Assembly: GCA_019914945.1 (NCBI GenBank)
Contig: CM034105.1
Span: forward strand, 496,001-560,000
DNA length: 64,000 nucleotides
Direction: 5' to 3'
Source of the DNA: Typha latifolia
Lineage: Eukaryota; Streptophyta; Magnoliopsida; Poales; Typhaceae
Both the position numbers and the translations under genes were made by a program. This document shows positions 35,265 to 52,700 of the stretch, piece by piece; the stretch's first letter is position 1, and the number at the start of each line of letters is the position of its first letter. The notes beneath the pieces were generated by a model that saw nothing but the letters and a program-made list of their open reading frames with translations, made no database searches and was not told where the DNA came from.

Positions 35265-37374
35265 TCATCTTTTATATGAGAACTCAGATTCAAATTCTTT
35301 CTCGAGCTGCTCTTGAGATTCCGTTTTTGCGCTAAATATGACATCATCAATGAAACCTCTCTGAGGGAATTCATCTGGAACGAGGCCTCGATATATTTCA
35401 AATTGTTCATCAGCTTCCTTCTTTTTGTCTAATAAGCTGTAGATGATCCCCTGTGACAAATCAGGAAAGAGTGATTAGACAATGTAAACGCTATTGATAA
35501 TTATACACTAGTTCCAGATAAGCTCATCATAGAAGATCCTCAAAAAACTAACCTGACAGAGGTATGGTCGAAAATCTCGAGGATTCTCATTTGCAAGATC
35601 TTGGAATCGCTTCAAGGCACCATCTAAGTCACCCTGCATAGCGAAAATGAAGTGTTCCATAGTTTGTTATACACCTCAATTTTTGCTAGAGTAAAGTTGT
35701 CAATATATTTCTTTCAGACATGGTAAAGAATGAAGTGACATACAAAAGAAGAAAAATTGATGATAAAGGAGCTAAGCTGATACCTTCACAACATGCATCT
35801 GCGCAATCAAAGTTTTTATATTCCGCTCTTCTGTGACTCTATTCTCATGGTGCGCAAGTCGTAAAGCTTTATTTAGCATTTCAAAAACAGCTGGACCTTC
35901 GCCACTTTTATGCATAGTCAATGCGAGCCCCTACAAAAGAGAGCTGTGAGATTTTGCAAAGAAGCATCTCTAAGAACCAGCCAATTGACTGATTTTACTT
36001 ATTTGACTTACTTTCCTTTTAAATTCCAGATATATTTAGAATATCTTGATGAGGGCAAATGCAAAACACTAAGATGTCAAACCAAGTAGAAGCTAATATT
36101 ATTCTCCAACAAGAAAAGATGTGAAGATCCAAATTAGAATGTTCTTTCAGAGGAAGTTTTGGCAACAAAATCCTTGAGTCATCATTATTGCCACATGTGT
36201 CGCCAAATAGTTGTACACTTGGAACAGAAGCACATTGAAAAGGAAAGATGCAAAAAAGAGAAGAGATATAGATTTTCTCGCTTCTGTTCCCCTAGCTCAT
36301 CAGCCTTCCTCCCCAGAAGTTTTCTGCACTATGTTGTTGTGTCGTAGAAAATTTTCTTTCCTAGTAGAAGCATAAGATTGACGGAACTCAACAGACCATC
36401 CACCAAGGTGGTTGTTAGATTGTAATTTGTTACCTAAGCATGAGATACAGCAACATCAAATGATGATATTAGCATCACAAGGCATCTACTGATCCTTCCC
36501 CTCTTGTCAATTATGTATTTATTAGAAATAGTGCTAGGCTATCAAGAGATGTTAAATTAAACTTGACCATTCGCATATAAGTTACAAAATAGAACAGATT
36601 TACTCATGGACCTTGCAGAACCTACGTATTCTCCAGTAACCGGATCAGAATAAAACTCACATGTAAAGCTCGAAGCAAGAGGGGCCTCTCCTTCAAGATC
36701 TCCTTGAATAGCTTCTTGGCTTTGCTCAGCTTTCCCATCAATTCATAAGTCAAAGCGTGCAATAGTCTCCATTCGACCTCATCGGGCTCGAGAGCTATCA
36801 ACCTCTCCACATACCCCACTGCCTCCCTTGTCTTCCCCTTCCTCATCTTTCCGAACAAAACCACCTTCAATGCTTCCACATCCGTCGGATTCTTCTCCAG
36901 AATCTTCTCATACATCTCCACCTCATCATCTTTCCCCTTTTGTTCATCGCCAATCACCTCTTCTTCCATCTCCTCCTCATCAACCGCATCTTTTCCATCT
37001 TTGTCTACTTGGGTATCCATCTTTTCTTCCAAAGGTGCAGAAAAATTGCTTCTTTGAGCATTATCCACTGCCAGAACGGGTCTACAGTTGAAACGCCCAA
37101 GGAAAAATAGAGATCCAACAAGCAATACAGCCAACTCCTTAACGCAACTTCTCAGCAGAGACGGGTTGCCACGGTCTCGGGAGCAGTAAATCTTGGGAAG
37201 GTTGGGCTGGAATTGATTGCGGGTTGGGGACTTAAGAAAGAAAGAGGGTGGTTTGTGGAGAAGGGGAGGGAAGAGAGCGGCATATGAATTGTTTCTAAAC
37301 CCTAATTTTGAGAGATTGAAGGGTTTCGGATGGAAGCCTCGGATGGAAAGGGAGGCAGAGGGGAAGCTCGCCAT
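35265..37374 (-). CDS. SG1: SLOW GREEN 1-type chloroplast TPR protein, 4 exons, 375 aa
   Basis: A plastid TPR protein needed for early chloroplast development and greening in the family's known member. Exons in reading order: 36661-37374, 35784-35930, 35553-35633, 35265-35450; all junctions are GT-AG and all are at codon borders. Residues 1-65 are Ser/Arg-rich and lack acids, as a transit peptide does. A hydrophobic helix (ELAVLLVGSLFFLG) lies at about 80-93, then an acidic linker (EEEMEEEVIGDEQ). TPR helices follow from about residue 152 (MYEKILEKNPTDVEAL, then RLIALEPDEVEWRLLHAL and KAKKLFKEILKERPLLLRAL) to about 315. The end is EKEFESEFSYKR. The start at 37374 is the first ATG; the frame continues upstream only through GTG. 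It is divergent from the poly(A)-binding protein gene, 685 bases apart. Confidence 0.88.
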
Positions 37375-42149
<4,775 letters not shown>

Positions 42150-42840
42150 ACTTTCTGTTCAGTTCAGCATCAAAATGCCGAGTTGGATTTAAGTATGTTT
42201 CCTTGAGTGACAAAATTTGGGAATGATTTTGCCACAAGTTCTGTGGCCTACATAGCCAGAAATTGTGATTCACCACGATAAAAGCTAGAGTTCTTTTTAG
42301 TGAAAGTTACACAGTTATTTATGGTGTCTCTTTTCACAGATCATGGTGTTTTTTAAGTTTGAGAGCTTGCTTATATGTGGGAACAATGAAACTGGATCAG
42401 ATATAGGTAAAATCTAAACTGTGTTCAGCGTTCTTCCCTGACATTTGAAATGAATCTTTGTAAACAAATTGGTTTAATACTAATTTTGATGCAATATGAT
42501 ATAGGATATGTCGACATGCATAGATCTAGACATTTAAATATATGGCTGTATGTTAGGGGAATATATAGTACAGATAAAAAAAGTGATCATCATAATATAG
42601 ATTATGTAAAAAATATCATTAAGATGGTTAATATTTGGTTACAACGTTGTTCCAATTTGGACGCACTCTGAACTTCTGAATGACACGAGATTTTAACCAC
42701 AAAGAAGCCGGCTTCTTTAAGATGCCATATAAATATACAAAGAACTACCATAATATGTTGAGAGGTAGCCCATTTGCCAAAACAGAGAGAATTCCCATTA
42801 CAAATGTTTGACAAATAGTGGGGAAAGTTGATCTCAAGTT
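42150..42840. other. Convergent 3' spacer between PABP and the pseudokinase
   Basis: Holds the 3' UTRs of two genes that face each other. No gene-like frame is present. Confidence 0.6.
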
Positions 42841-45800
42841 CTATATCTGGATGCTTACATTCTCACTGCTGGCCCAGCCATCTTGCACCTGCACCGAGTA
42901 CTGCAAGTTCCAGAGGACATCATCGATAGATGGGCGCTCTTGAGGATTTTTAGATACACAGTTGAGAGTTATCTCCACTGCTGTTCTTAGAGAGTCAACA
43001 GCAAAAGTTCCACGGATTGAGGGGTCAGTCATTCCTTTCAGCTTCTCTGATCCATCAATCAAGCTCTTTTGTAGCTGCAGATCACAAGACAACACATTTC
43101 GGATCTTTTGGAAGTAAAAATAACCAGTACAATTTTATAGAAATTCTTTACTTCTTACTGTGTTTCCTGATTTAATAATCGACATTTTATCTGATAGAAG
43201 TCTGGTAAATATTTTTTCTGGGGATCATATTAGTTTGGTTTCATTCTTATGAATTTCTTTCCTGTCTTCCTGTGGCTCCTATGCAGATGTGAGAAATACA
43301 AAGCTGAATAAGAGTACCTGAACTTTTAATACGTCCAAATCGTTTGGGGATTCAACAGGTTTGCCCGTGATAATTTCCAGAAGAATGATACCCAACTGGT
43401 AAATATCCTCCTTTTCACCTTTCTCCATACTGAGAATACTGTAAGCACACAGTGATAGAATTAGATTTTACTCATACTATCATTCAGATTCATATTCTAT
43501 TTAGTGCAGCCTCAGCGATACATTGGTTTTTTTGCTATCAAAAAGTTTTATTTCCTCTTTTTGCCTGTGGTAGTTTGTCTTCTATTGATGTTTAGAATAG
43601 CACAAAACAATATACTAACTCTGCTCTTGCAACCAGATAAATAGAGCATACCTTCCGGCATCATTTTCTTCTATGGCACTGAAAGGGCTTTGAGAACCAA
43701 CCTGAGAGACCGAAGATCGAAATTTAAGTATGAAACAGGAAAGCAGAAAAGCAAAAAGAGATTCATGACAGTCCTTTTTTCACTTGCCTTGCTATTTTTA
43801 ATATTTGGCAGCACCGGAAGATTATAGTTGCTAATTTTTGCTGTAAGAGTTTGATCCAACAAAATATTCTCTATGGTGAGATCATTTCCCACAATACCAG
43901 GAACAGTTGCCGTATGCAAGAACTGGATCCCCCTCGCAACGCCAATGACCGCTGTCACTCTTTGTGGCCACTTCAGCATCTCGCGCTTTCTCCATTCTGC
44001 CAATTTTATCAAATATCAGCAGTTTAAAATCTTTAGACAATCATCATATCCCTTCATTTTATAGTCTTTATTTTCAGGAGAATGACTTTCCATTTTCCTC
44101 ACCTGTAAGATGACTTCTCAAAGTTCCATTAGTTACACACTCAGATACAAGGAAGACATTTGTAGTTGTGTTAGCATTTTCCTTTCCAGTGGCAATGCAA
44201 TGTCCAATGACGCTTACTAAATGGCGGTGCCGGAGTTTTGCAACAGTGTCCATATACTGTACCAGGTTCTGAGGTGAATACTTCTGTTTTAACTTCAAGC
44301 ATCTCACCAGTACCATGGAGCCATCTTGGAGCCATCCTTTGTAGTACTAGAAATCAAAACAAAAAGGAAAAAAAAATCAATTTAAGGAAATATAGTTAGG
44401 TCATATCTTTTAGCCCATTCAAGTGAAGCACCTAAAACTTTTTGCCTATATATTTGGAAGATATACTTCTTAACTAATAAAGATCACTCGCGATTGATCT
44501 TAATGCATTTACTCTCAAGTAATATGTTTTCAATGCAAAATTAGTGCAAGAATTAGCTATCATGGCAGAGTTGTCAATGTAGCTCTCAAGGTTTGAATTA
44601 ACATGATTTAGAACAATTAGAGATGAAAAGGAAAAGAAGAAATAAGGAATCAATCTATTCTCATCGATTAGAGTTCCCTAATTGTAAACAATTCAGCCTT
44701 AGTTTGCTTACCTGTCCTTGAGGACCATCTTTAATCAGATTTGATGAATCAAAGCTATTTGTTGCCTCTTCGATCTCCTCCAATGTAAAAACACGATACG
44801 GTGTTGCCCCAAGTGATCCAACAATCACTGCTTGAGATGCATGCCCTGTGAAGTTTGAATGAAGCTAAATTAATCTGAATTCATAGATTTAACATCTCTA
44901 TATCATAAATCTTGAAACTTTTTGTGATTCAAACTTCAATTCTATTGTAGAAATGTTACAGACAATATCAAATTGATAAGGTTACAGTATCTATACTTAC
45001 TCTTATCAGCAGGAGTTCTAGGAGCAACTTGAATTGAAGCTTTTCCGGCGTTGGGTTTCTGCAAAATACCGACTTCCGGATGATCTGCTCTTGCCCGTCT
45101 CAAGACAATCATTATCAAGAATCCTAACAGAGCTGCACCACCTATGATTCCTCCTACAATGCCAAGGATGAGACCTAAGTTGCTCTTTGATCCACTGTTA
45201 TCTTTGGGAGGCGGTAATACCGCGGCCAATGCCACTTCATTGCAGTAAGAATTCGGATGCTGGTACTTTGGATCTCCAGAACTCAAGCAATTACCCGAAT
45301 CAAGCACGACCCAGTTCGAAGTATTAGAGCTGATGCAAGAAGGCAGAGCTCCAATCAATAGATTGTTTGATATATCGACGAATCGAAGCCTTGCGCCACA
45401 AGATAGATTTGCTGAGAGTTGCCCGGTGAGTTTGTTGCTGGAGAAATCCAAGTATTGGATTGATGGAAGGGAGAACAGCAGAGAAGGGACCTGACCCACA
45501 AATTTATTTGAGGACAAATCCAATTTCTGGAGTTGGGTGAAGGAATTTAGCGTCATTGGAATGCTACCATGAAAGTTGTTTCCGTTAAGGACTAGAATGG
45601 CGAGACTCTTATCACTAAGGGATGGGAAATCTGGCCCGAGGCGATTAGAACTCAAATCCAATTCGGACAATGAGGTCAAGGATTTGAGATCAGGGACTGT
45701 TCCATTAAAGGAATTCGACGCCAAGATTAGATTTTGAAGACTACTCATGATCGATAACTGTTGGGGGATCTCACCGTAGAAGAAATTAGAGCTTAAATTT

Positions 45801-46243
45801 AGCAGTTGAAGCGAAGTGAATCGATCCACCTTTCCTGGGAGAGGTCCCCAGATGCCCAGGGAGACGAGGGAGAGAGAGGTCAAACTCGGGAGCCTCGTGA
45901 GGGTGGTGAAGAGGGCGTCGGATGAGAACGCGGGGGACATCGTATTCCGGCGGCCGCCGACGATGGTGATCCCGGCGACGCGATTCTCGAGGCAGGTGAT
46001 GGAGAGTGAGCTGGACTGTGGGAGGTAGCAGAAGTTGGTGTAGTTGGTCCATGAGGAGAGGACCTGGGGGTACTCGAGGATGCGTTGGAGGCGGAGGAGG
46101 GTCTTGGACTGGGAGGGAGAGAGCTGCTGAGCTGAAGCGGGTGAGAGGAGGAAGGGGGGGAGAGCGAGGAGGAGGAGGAGGAGGAGGGAGACGGGTAGCG
46201 AGAAGTTAATAGAGTTGGGCTTTGGAATGGATAAAGATTGCAT
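42841..46243 (-). CDS. Inactive LRR receptor-like kinase (At3g03770/At1g14390 type), 7 exons, 744 aa
   Basis: A membrane receptor-like pseudokinase. Exons in reading order: 45001-46243, 44712-44845, 44103-44346, 43788-43996, 43652-43701, 43318-43438, 42841-43074; 745 codons including the stop. The signal peptide covers about 1-38 (Leu-rich run, then SPASAQ). A short Leu-rich N-cap and about 7-8 LRRs follow, and the transmembrane helix is about 354-380. In the kinase-like domain the usual ATP-binding Lys is Arg (VLVRCLK). HRD is replaced by GND with Lys after it lost (GNDLTIENILLD). DFG is replaced by NYN (ISNYNLPVL). These losses remove the metal-binding Asp and agree with this family being catalytically inactive. 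The C-terminal PSIDDVLWNLQYSVQVQDGW matches the family. Intron 4 uses a GC donor (AAG|GCAAGT). Confidence 0.93.
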
Positions 46244-46494
46244 TTTGACGAGGACTCTGGGGGAGGGGAGTTTGGAATGGTGGATGTGATGAGGTGTTTA
46301 AGAAATTGGAGAGCTTTGTGTTAGATAGGATTCATTCTACTGCAGAGAATGCACATACACACAGATGATCATAGTTGGTATCCAAGTAGAAGTATATCTA
46401 AAGAGATATATGGCTTTCAACAAGGAATGATGAGAGAGATGAAGAAGGTGAAGAAGAAAGGCTTTGCGTACCCAAAATAGTTTTTAAGACTCAA

Positions 46495-46520
46495 CAGAGA
46501 GAGAGAGAGAGAGAGAGATC
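46495..46520. repeat. (GA)n microsatellite
   Basis: About 12 GA units some 250 bases upstream of the pseudokinase start codon, in its leader or promoter. Confidence 0.85.
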
Positions 46521-46651
46521 TCAAAGTTGGTATCTTGGTGGGTGAGTATCTAATTAAAGATTTGACTTTTTAATACGAATGTAGAAAGAGAGAGAGAGTA
46601 GTGGCTACTGGCTTGGCGGGGGGCGTTTTTATTTGCCTTTACAGCTACATC

Positions 46652-46670
46652 CACGTGCTCCCATCACGTG
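46652..46670. promoter_or_regulatory. Two G-boxes (CACGTG) 13 bases apart
   Basis: CACGTG occurs at 46652-46657 and 46665-46670, about 410 bases upstream of the pseudokinase start. Palindromic G-boxes bind bZIP and bHLH factors; a pair this close is a likely light- or ABA-responsive site for the leftward gene. Confidence 0.5.
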
Positions 46671-47953
46671 CGCATTGTGAAACGCGGTGGTTTCTTTGGT
46701 CCCGAATGACTAAACTACCCTCCTACCACCTCGGAACGCGGGACGTCGTCGGAGTAATACGGGGCCGCTCTGTTCACTTGCAAGTTGGGATGACCAAAGA
46801 GCAAAGACTCATAAGACTTCCTAAATATAAAACTCTCCAACCAATTAATTCAAAAAATAATAATAATATATATCTATATATCTAACGATCAATAGTGGAA
46901 TCCAACCAATCCTTTCTCTGGTCAACGCCTCGAGCTCGCTGCCCAACAAAAGCCGAGTACCTAACCATATGCATGCACGACGATATAGAGTCAAACGTAT
47001 ACATACGATATAGTTTGGCCTTTCGCCTACCCATCTCTTTCTATCTCTCTCTCTCTTTAGCAGCATAAATTTACGTTATTCGAGTGGTGTGGACTTGAAA
47101 CAAAACGTCACAAGGAGCTCTCTCCTTTGATTGTGTGAGAGGAGTCCCCTTTTCTTAGCTTTGTAGTTCAGTAGAAACTTCCTTGTTACTTAGATACCTG
47201 TAAGATTGTCAACTTCACGTCCAACAAACAGTAGTACACAGTGTTACTAAACTGTGAAGTGTGAACTCTTAGCTCAACAATAAACCTAATTCTAATCCCA
47301 ACATTCATTGGTGTCCTATAAATCCACTATCAGCCAATAGAACACGACAAGGATGAAGAAATTTGGGGTGGTGTTCAAATCCTAAAACCTCGAGATTGGT
47401 TTAAAGAGACACCAAATACATTGTGTAAGTATCATGTTACTAGTTGTGTGGGCCTCTTACAAGGTTGTCATGTTAGTAGTTGGTGGTACATGGGAAGTGG
47501 AGAGAGTGGAGAGAGTGGAGAGGGGAGTGGGTGTCGGTGATGACGTGTTAACGTTATCTTATGTGTCAACGAGTGCGGATCCCCTGCATCCTTGCTGCCG
47601 GAATTTCCTGCTATTAGATACGTGGCAGCACGCAGTAGGTCACCGATCAAAAAAAGTTATCCCACTCTGCATGACATTAATCTAGTGCGTTCATGATATC
47701 TGGGATGCAAAATGACATCAATGATGTGATGAAATAATATATGATGGGCCTCGGATTCTTTCTCATATTTGGGTAATAATATATTTATGATGATGAAAGG
47801 AAGCGATATGATGGAACGGATAGGTAAAATGGAATAGAGCTATAGAAGTGAAGGCGACTCCGACGTTACAGCTATTCTTATTCTGATCGTCGAATTATTC
47901 TACTTGCAGAATAATATGAGGTCAGACTCAAAGAGAAAATGCATGCAATGAAG

Positions 47954-48190
47954 ACTAAAGTCGCATTTGTTTGGTATATAAGTCTTTATTGAGAATAAAG
48001 AATTTATGTATATTTTAGGAAGGAAATGAGTGTAATAATTTCTAAATTTGAGATAGAAAATTATATAAATAATTTAAAGATATTCATGTTTGATCACGAT
48101 TATATAAATAATTTAAAGATGCTCTTAATAAATAAATAAAAATTAATTCATAAATGAGAGAAACTTACGCACTAACCAAATGAGGCTTAA
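47954..48190. mobile_element. MITE-like inverted-repeat element
   Basis: The left end GCATTTGTTTGGTATATAAG and the right end, read in reverse, CTCATTTGGTTAGTGCGTAA form imperfect inverted repeats around an AT-rich inside of about 240 bases. The terminal word AATGAGGCTTAA recurs at the end of a second element in LIP1 intron 4, so the two are probably of one family. Confidence 0.4.
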
Positions 48191-49773
48191 ACCAATTAGA
48201 GCAAGCGCGTAAAATCCAGCCTAAGATTCTCTCTCATTTATGCAAGAATAGCAAACCCATTTATCCGTTAAGCATTATTCACCTCAATGCACATGAAGTT
48301 AATATTTAGATACATTCAATATATGCTACGGATAATTAAAACCATTAAAACCATTAAAAGTTAAACAAGTTTGGTAGGATATATGAACTTAAAAGTTTTT
48401 AAGATTTTAAAAATAAGATGAGCTTTTGTGTTCATCTTTTATATAAATTATATATAATCTATTATAGAAATATGTGCATTTAGTACATAAAATTGACGCA
48501 CTCACTTTTCAAAAATCTAATCTTATTATTACCCTAAGTTAGGTACCAAGTTTTTCAAAGAACATGATTAGATTAGCTCCTCTATAATTAAGTGACATCT
48601 CAATTATGATGACAAAGAGGAAGAGACATAATAACAAATAGGAAGAGACAGAACCCACTCAGAAAGTGGGATTTGAATTATAACCTCCCGAACTACCAGG
48701 GTGTTCAAATTGATGACTTTGGATTAGTTATAGACCTATGAGATCCATAAGAAGACTATAAATATATATATATATGGTCATTGTTTGATGTATAATAATT
48801 GTGGATCTCCTTCTCTTTGATGTATAAGAAGATTAGTAGTAATGAATTTTATGGCCAAGAGTGGAGGCTAGCAGGTGTCGGCGAGAATATAATACTAGAT
48901 GGCCCGCGGATCCTCTGCAAGACAGGTTGTAGAACCCAACTAATTATAAGGGGCAGCAATAAAAAGGGTCCCGATTTGTGATAGCTTTTAATTTTTAACA
49001 ACCAATAGAACCCAACTAATTTCCAAACTTGTATATTATACCCTCATAGTAGGGCTTATCCAAACCAAAAGGCCTAAAAGAGTTTCGTTGAAAATAAAAA
49101 TTTAGCTGGCTTGAATGGCTTCCCTATAAATTATTGGCTGCATCATCCGACCCTTCATGTGGTGGTCTTTTTGGGCCCCCTCTCTGGGTGGTCCAAAAGG
49201 AATAAAAGGTGAAGATGAACAAAAATTGAAAAGAAACTTATGTGAGAAAGAAAAGACTTCCATAGGCTCATCAAGACCGACAGTTGGATTCAAACTTCAA
49301 ACGTAAAGAGGAAAAAAAAAACGTCCAAAAAACACAAAAAATGATGGGTGTATTCTGATATGGTAAGCTAATGCAAGAAAGACATCATTCTAATCAACAA
49401 ACAAAATCACAACAATGAGATGTGTAATGAATTAAGGTATGCTGTTCTTCTTACAATCACTTTTATATCACAATTCTCTATGCACGAGAAACCACAAAGA
49501 ATTACTGGCTATATCCATGAGTAATCCAACAGCCCAGTATACAGTAATCCAAGAAGCAGTGTAGGGACGAGCTTTAACAACGATTGTACAGAATTAGGTA
49601 AAACAAATGAGAAAAGGGTGGAAGGCTGGAAGAAGCAGGCAACCTAGCCCACCCAAAGAGAGTAACTTTGCCCCCTCCCCAAGAATAGTTGCTAGTTTCA
49701 TTAGCTGTGTAGCATATTCTTTTCAACCTTGCTGGATATCATCAACTGATTTTGTCATGAAAGATTGATATCA

Positions 49774-52700
49774 TCAGACATTGATATCTGCTCGGCTTGA
49801 TTTAATTTCAGGTAACCCAGATGCTGAGAATCTTTGAAAGCTGTAGTTTTCAGATGCAGACACTGGCTGTTGCGGGTAGAGTGTCGGTGGTGGCGTGAGG
49901 TTTCTCTGTGCCGGGAGTGGCGCGAGCACATTGTATTTATAATTCTCACCACCAGTAATGCTGCCAAATTTATCAATATAAAGCAGTTTGATCAGAAAAA
50001 TGCCAGGTTTACATATTTGGAAGGACAGTATACAAAGTTAGAAGCATCGGTACCATGAGATCAACACTCAGTCATCAGCATACAAAATAAATACCATCAT
50101 ATGGAAATTCAATAAATATTTTGGAATGCATCTCATGACTATCTGAATCATGAACAAAAGTAAGGACCTACAGAGAGCAATGGACTATATCTTATACCCA
50201 TTTTGGATAAATCTTAGATGAAAAATCATCATTGTTTAATATTCATTAGGTGCATAACCTACTTGCATTTTAGTTTACTGGATTCTATAACAGAGGAAAG
50301 AAAAGGATATATCCTTGTGGGAAATATAGATGCAGATCACTTATTGCATAGCTACTTATATAGCAATACTTAAAACTTATAACCTGCTACTCTTTTGAGA
50401 ACAAATATTCCACCACCTAACTGTTTCTCCATGAAATGGAAAAACAAAGTTCCTAATATCATGCCTATGTTATGTAAGAAATACAGAGGATGTCAAATAA
50501 CATCACTGAGCTAATGTAAGAATCTGGAATATATGTGATGTATTATGTAAGTGCTCAGCATAAACATATAATCCCATTTAGACAGTTTTACAGGATTTGC
50601 TCCTCAATTTTTCTGCTTTGTCAAACCAATCCTGTTCGAGTAATTGGATGGATAGACCAGATTTTAAAGATACTGACATTTTCTGGCGATTAACTGGTCT
50701 CTTAGAGACAAGTTTCAACAATTATTGCACTTGGTGATGAGTGCATGCACTAAAGAGGATGTGATCTATAAGTTGACAAAATAAATGTCAATAATAGCAA
50801 AGAACTAATTAGTACTTGACAGATGCAACTTGATGGTAACAAATATACTGGACAAAAAGAACAAACCTGAATCTCTTTTGAATTTGATCATCATCGCTTA
50901 AATTATCGCCTGAAAGAATGGAATTAGGCTGTGAAGCCACAGACCATGCATTTGGAGCTGGAAGTTCATCAGAGAAATATCTTCTCCTGATCAACTGAAA
51001 AGATGCCTATCACTAACATAAAATAATAGCAACGCATTTATACAGAAAAAATAATAATTTGATACAGACCATGCGAAAAAACTTGATCAAAGCTTCTTTG
51101 TCATATCTTCCCTCTTTGGCCGCCTGAAAATGAAGCAGAGAAAATAAATATTACAAAATCTTTCAAATATGATCAAAACTCTAATGCACATCTTAAAGTA
51201 TCTAGAAACATAAAGCAAATAAAGGTTAAGGGGTCACATAGTCAGCAAATGGAGTGCATTCTATTTTCTGCAAATTATAATCGAACTCAGACAATCTGTT
51301 GCAGGAGCATCATAAATAGCATGAAATGTCCTCATGGAAGGTCCACATGACCTTGTATTGTATGTACCATCAATTGAGAACTGCAGACATATGGTTGATA
51401 ATTAGACCATCATGCGTCATGAGACAAGTCCATTATGTCATTAAGTGTAAATCTGGATCAAAATCTAATGGTGTTTTTAAGAGTGCTTGAGGCATAACCT
51501 AAAATATAAGTTAAACCTTGCCTACCTCTAATTCATCTATTATTAGAAGGTAGTCTCCTGAGGATTACCAAAATCTCATCTTTATTGGGTCCCAGTTCTT
51601 TTCATGCATGTTTAATGTCTGTGTATAAATATAGAAAAATGTTTCGTGTCTATGAAATTAAGATCCTAATTCAAAACTGATCACAGTTTCTGTGATACTA
51701 TATCCTTCTCTATAAAACATCTTCCCATAAGCCTTTGAAAGTTATTGATGGCACTTCTATTTCTGCAGAAGAGATCAATGTTACGGCTATTTATGACTTT
51801 CTCGATCACGACCAGCAACTGGGTTCATCCCTTTCCACTCACAAAGTAGAACAATGTTCATATGAAATTCTAAGTCATTGAATTCTATTTTTGAAAAAAT
51901 AAGCCATGAAAGAATTATGAATGATCATTTTTACTAATATTAATTGTCTTATAACTTAAATGTAATATAATTTTGCAATTCATGAAAAAGTCTGGTGCTA
52001 TTAGCTATATCAATGAGGTCTACTGTAAATAAACTATGAAAATAGGACATAAGGAAAGAAGCAATTAATAAAAGGATTAGTAGAAAAGACTTGCCATTAA
52101 CTCCGAAGGCCACCTAAACAGTAAGGTGGTGTTTGATTGCCAGTTAAGGTGAAAATTAGTTTAGTTATTCTCATTTCTCACTTTTCAGTTTTTACATCTA
52201 ATGTGGTTTAAGCAAATATGGTGTTTGGTTATAAACTAGAATAGTGGTATAATAATTAATTTTAATTTGTCATGCAATTGAACTTAATGTTGAGATAAAA
52301 GTAAAATAAGAAGTGAGAATTACTTGTCTAAAGTAAATTGATGCAAAAACCCTTGATAGTGGACTGATGTAATGGATGGACTAAACCACCAAAATAACAT
52401 TATTAAATTAATCTTAGCCTTGAAAAATGTGTTCACTTTTTGAGTTTTGTTTTGCGATGTGGACTTATATGTACGCAATGCCCACTTATAGGAATGTAAT
52501 ACCTACATATATGTCAACAATGCATATAGATAAAATCATAAAATAGCAATACTAGTCTGCTTGGTCATAGAACTTACCTCGACGTAAGTAGTACAACTTT
52601 ATAGGTATGGAATGTTTGTCATTGGTCTTATCAAGGGTAAAATGGTAAAGCTACTTTAAATCTAAAGTGATTATAAATAGGAGAAAAACTAGTTTCGTCC

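Larger units (their letters stand above)
46244..49773. other. Spacer with pseudokinase promoter and a MITE-like element
   Basis: About 3.5 kb. Contains a (GA)n run at 46495-46520, a pair of G-boxes at 46652-46670, and an inverted-repeat element at 47954-48190. It is otherwise AT-rich. Frames of 60-94 codons are present but overlap in opposite frames and have no visible domain. No gene is called. Confidence 0.6.
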
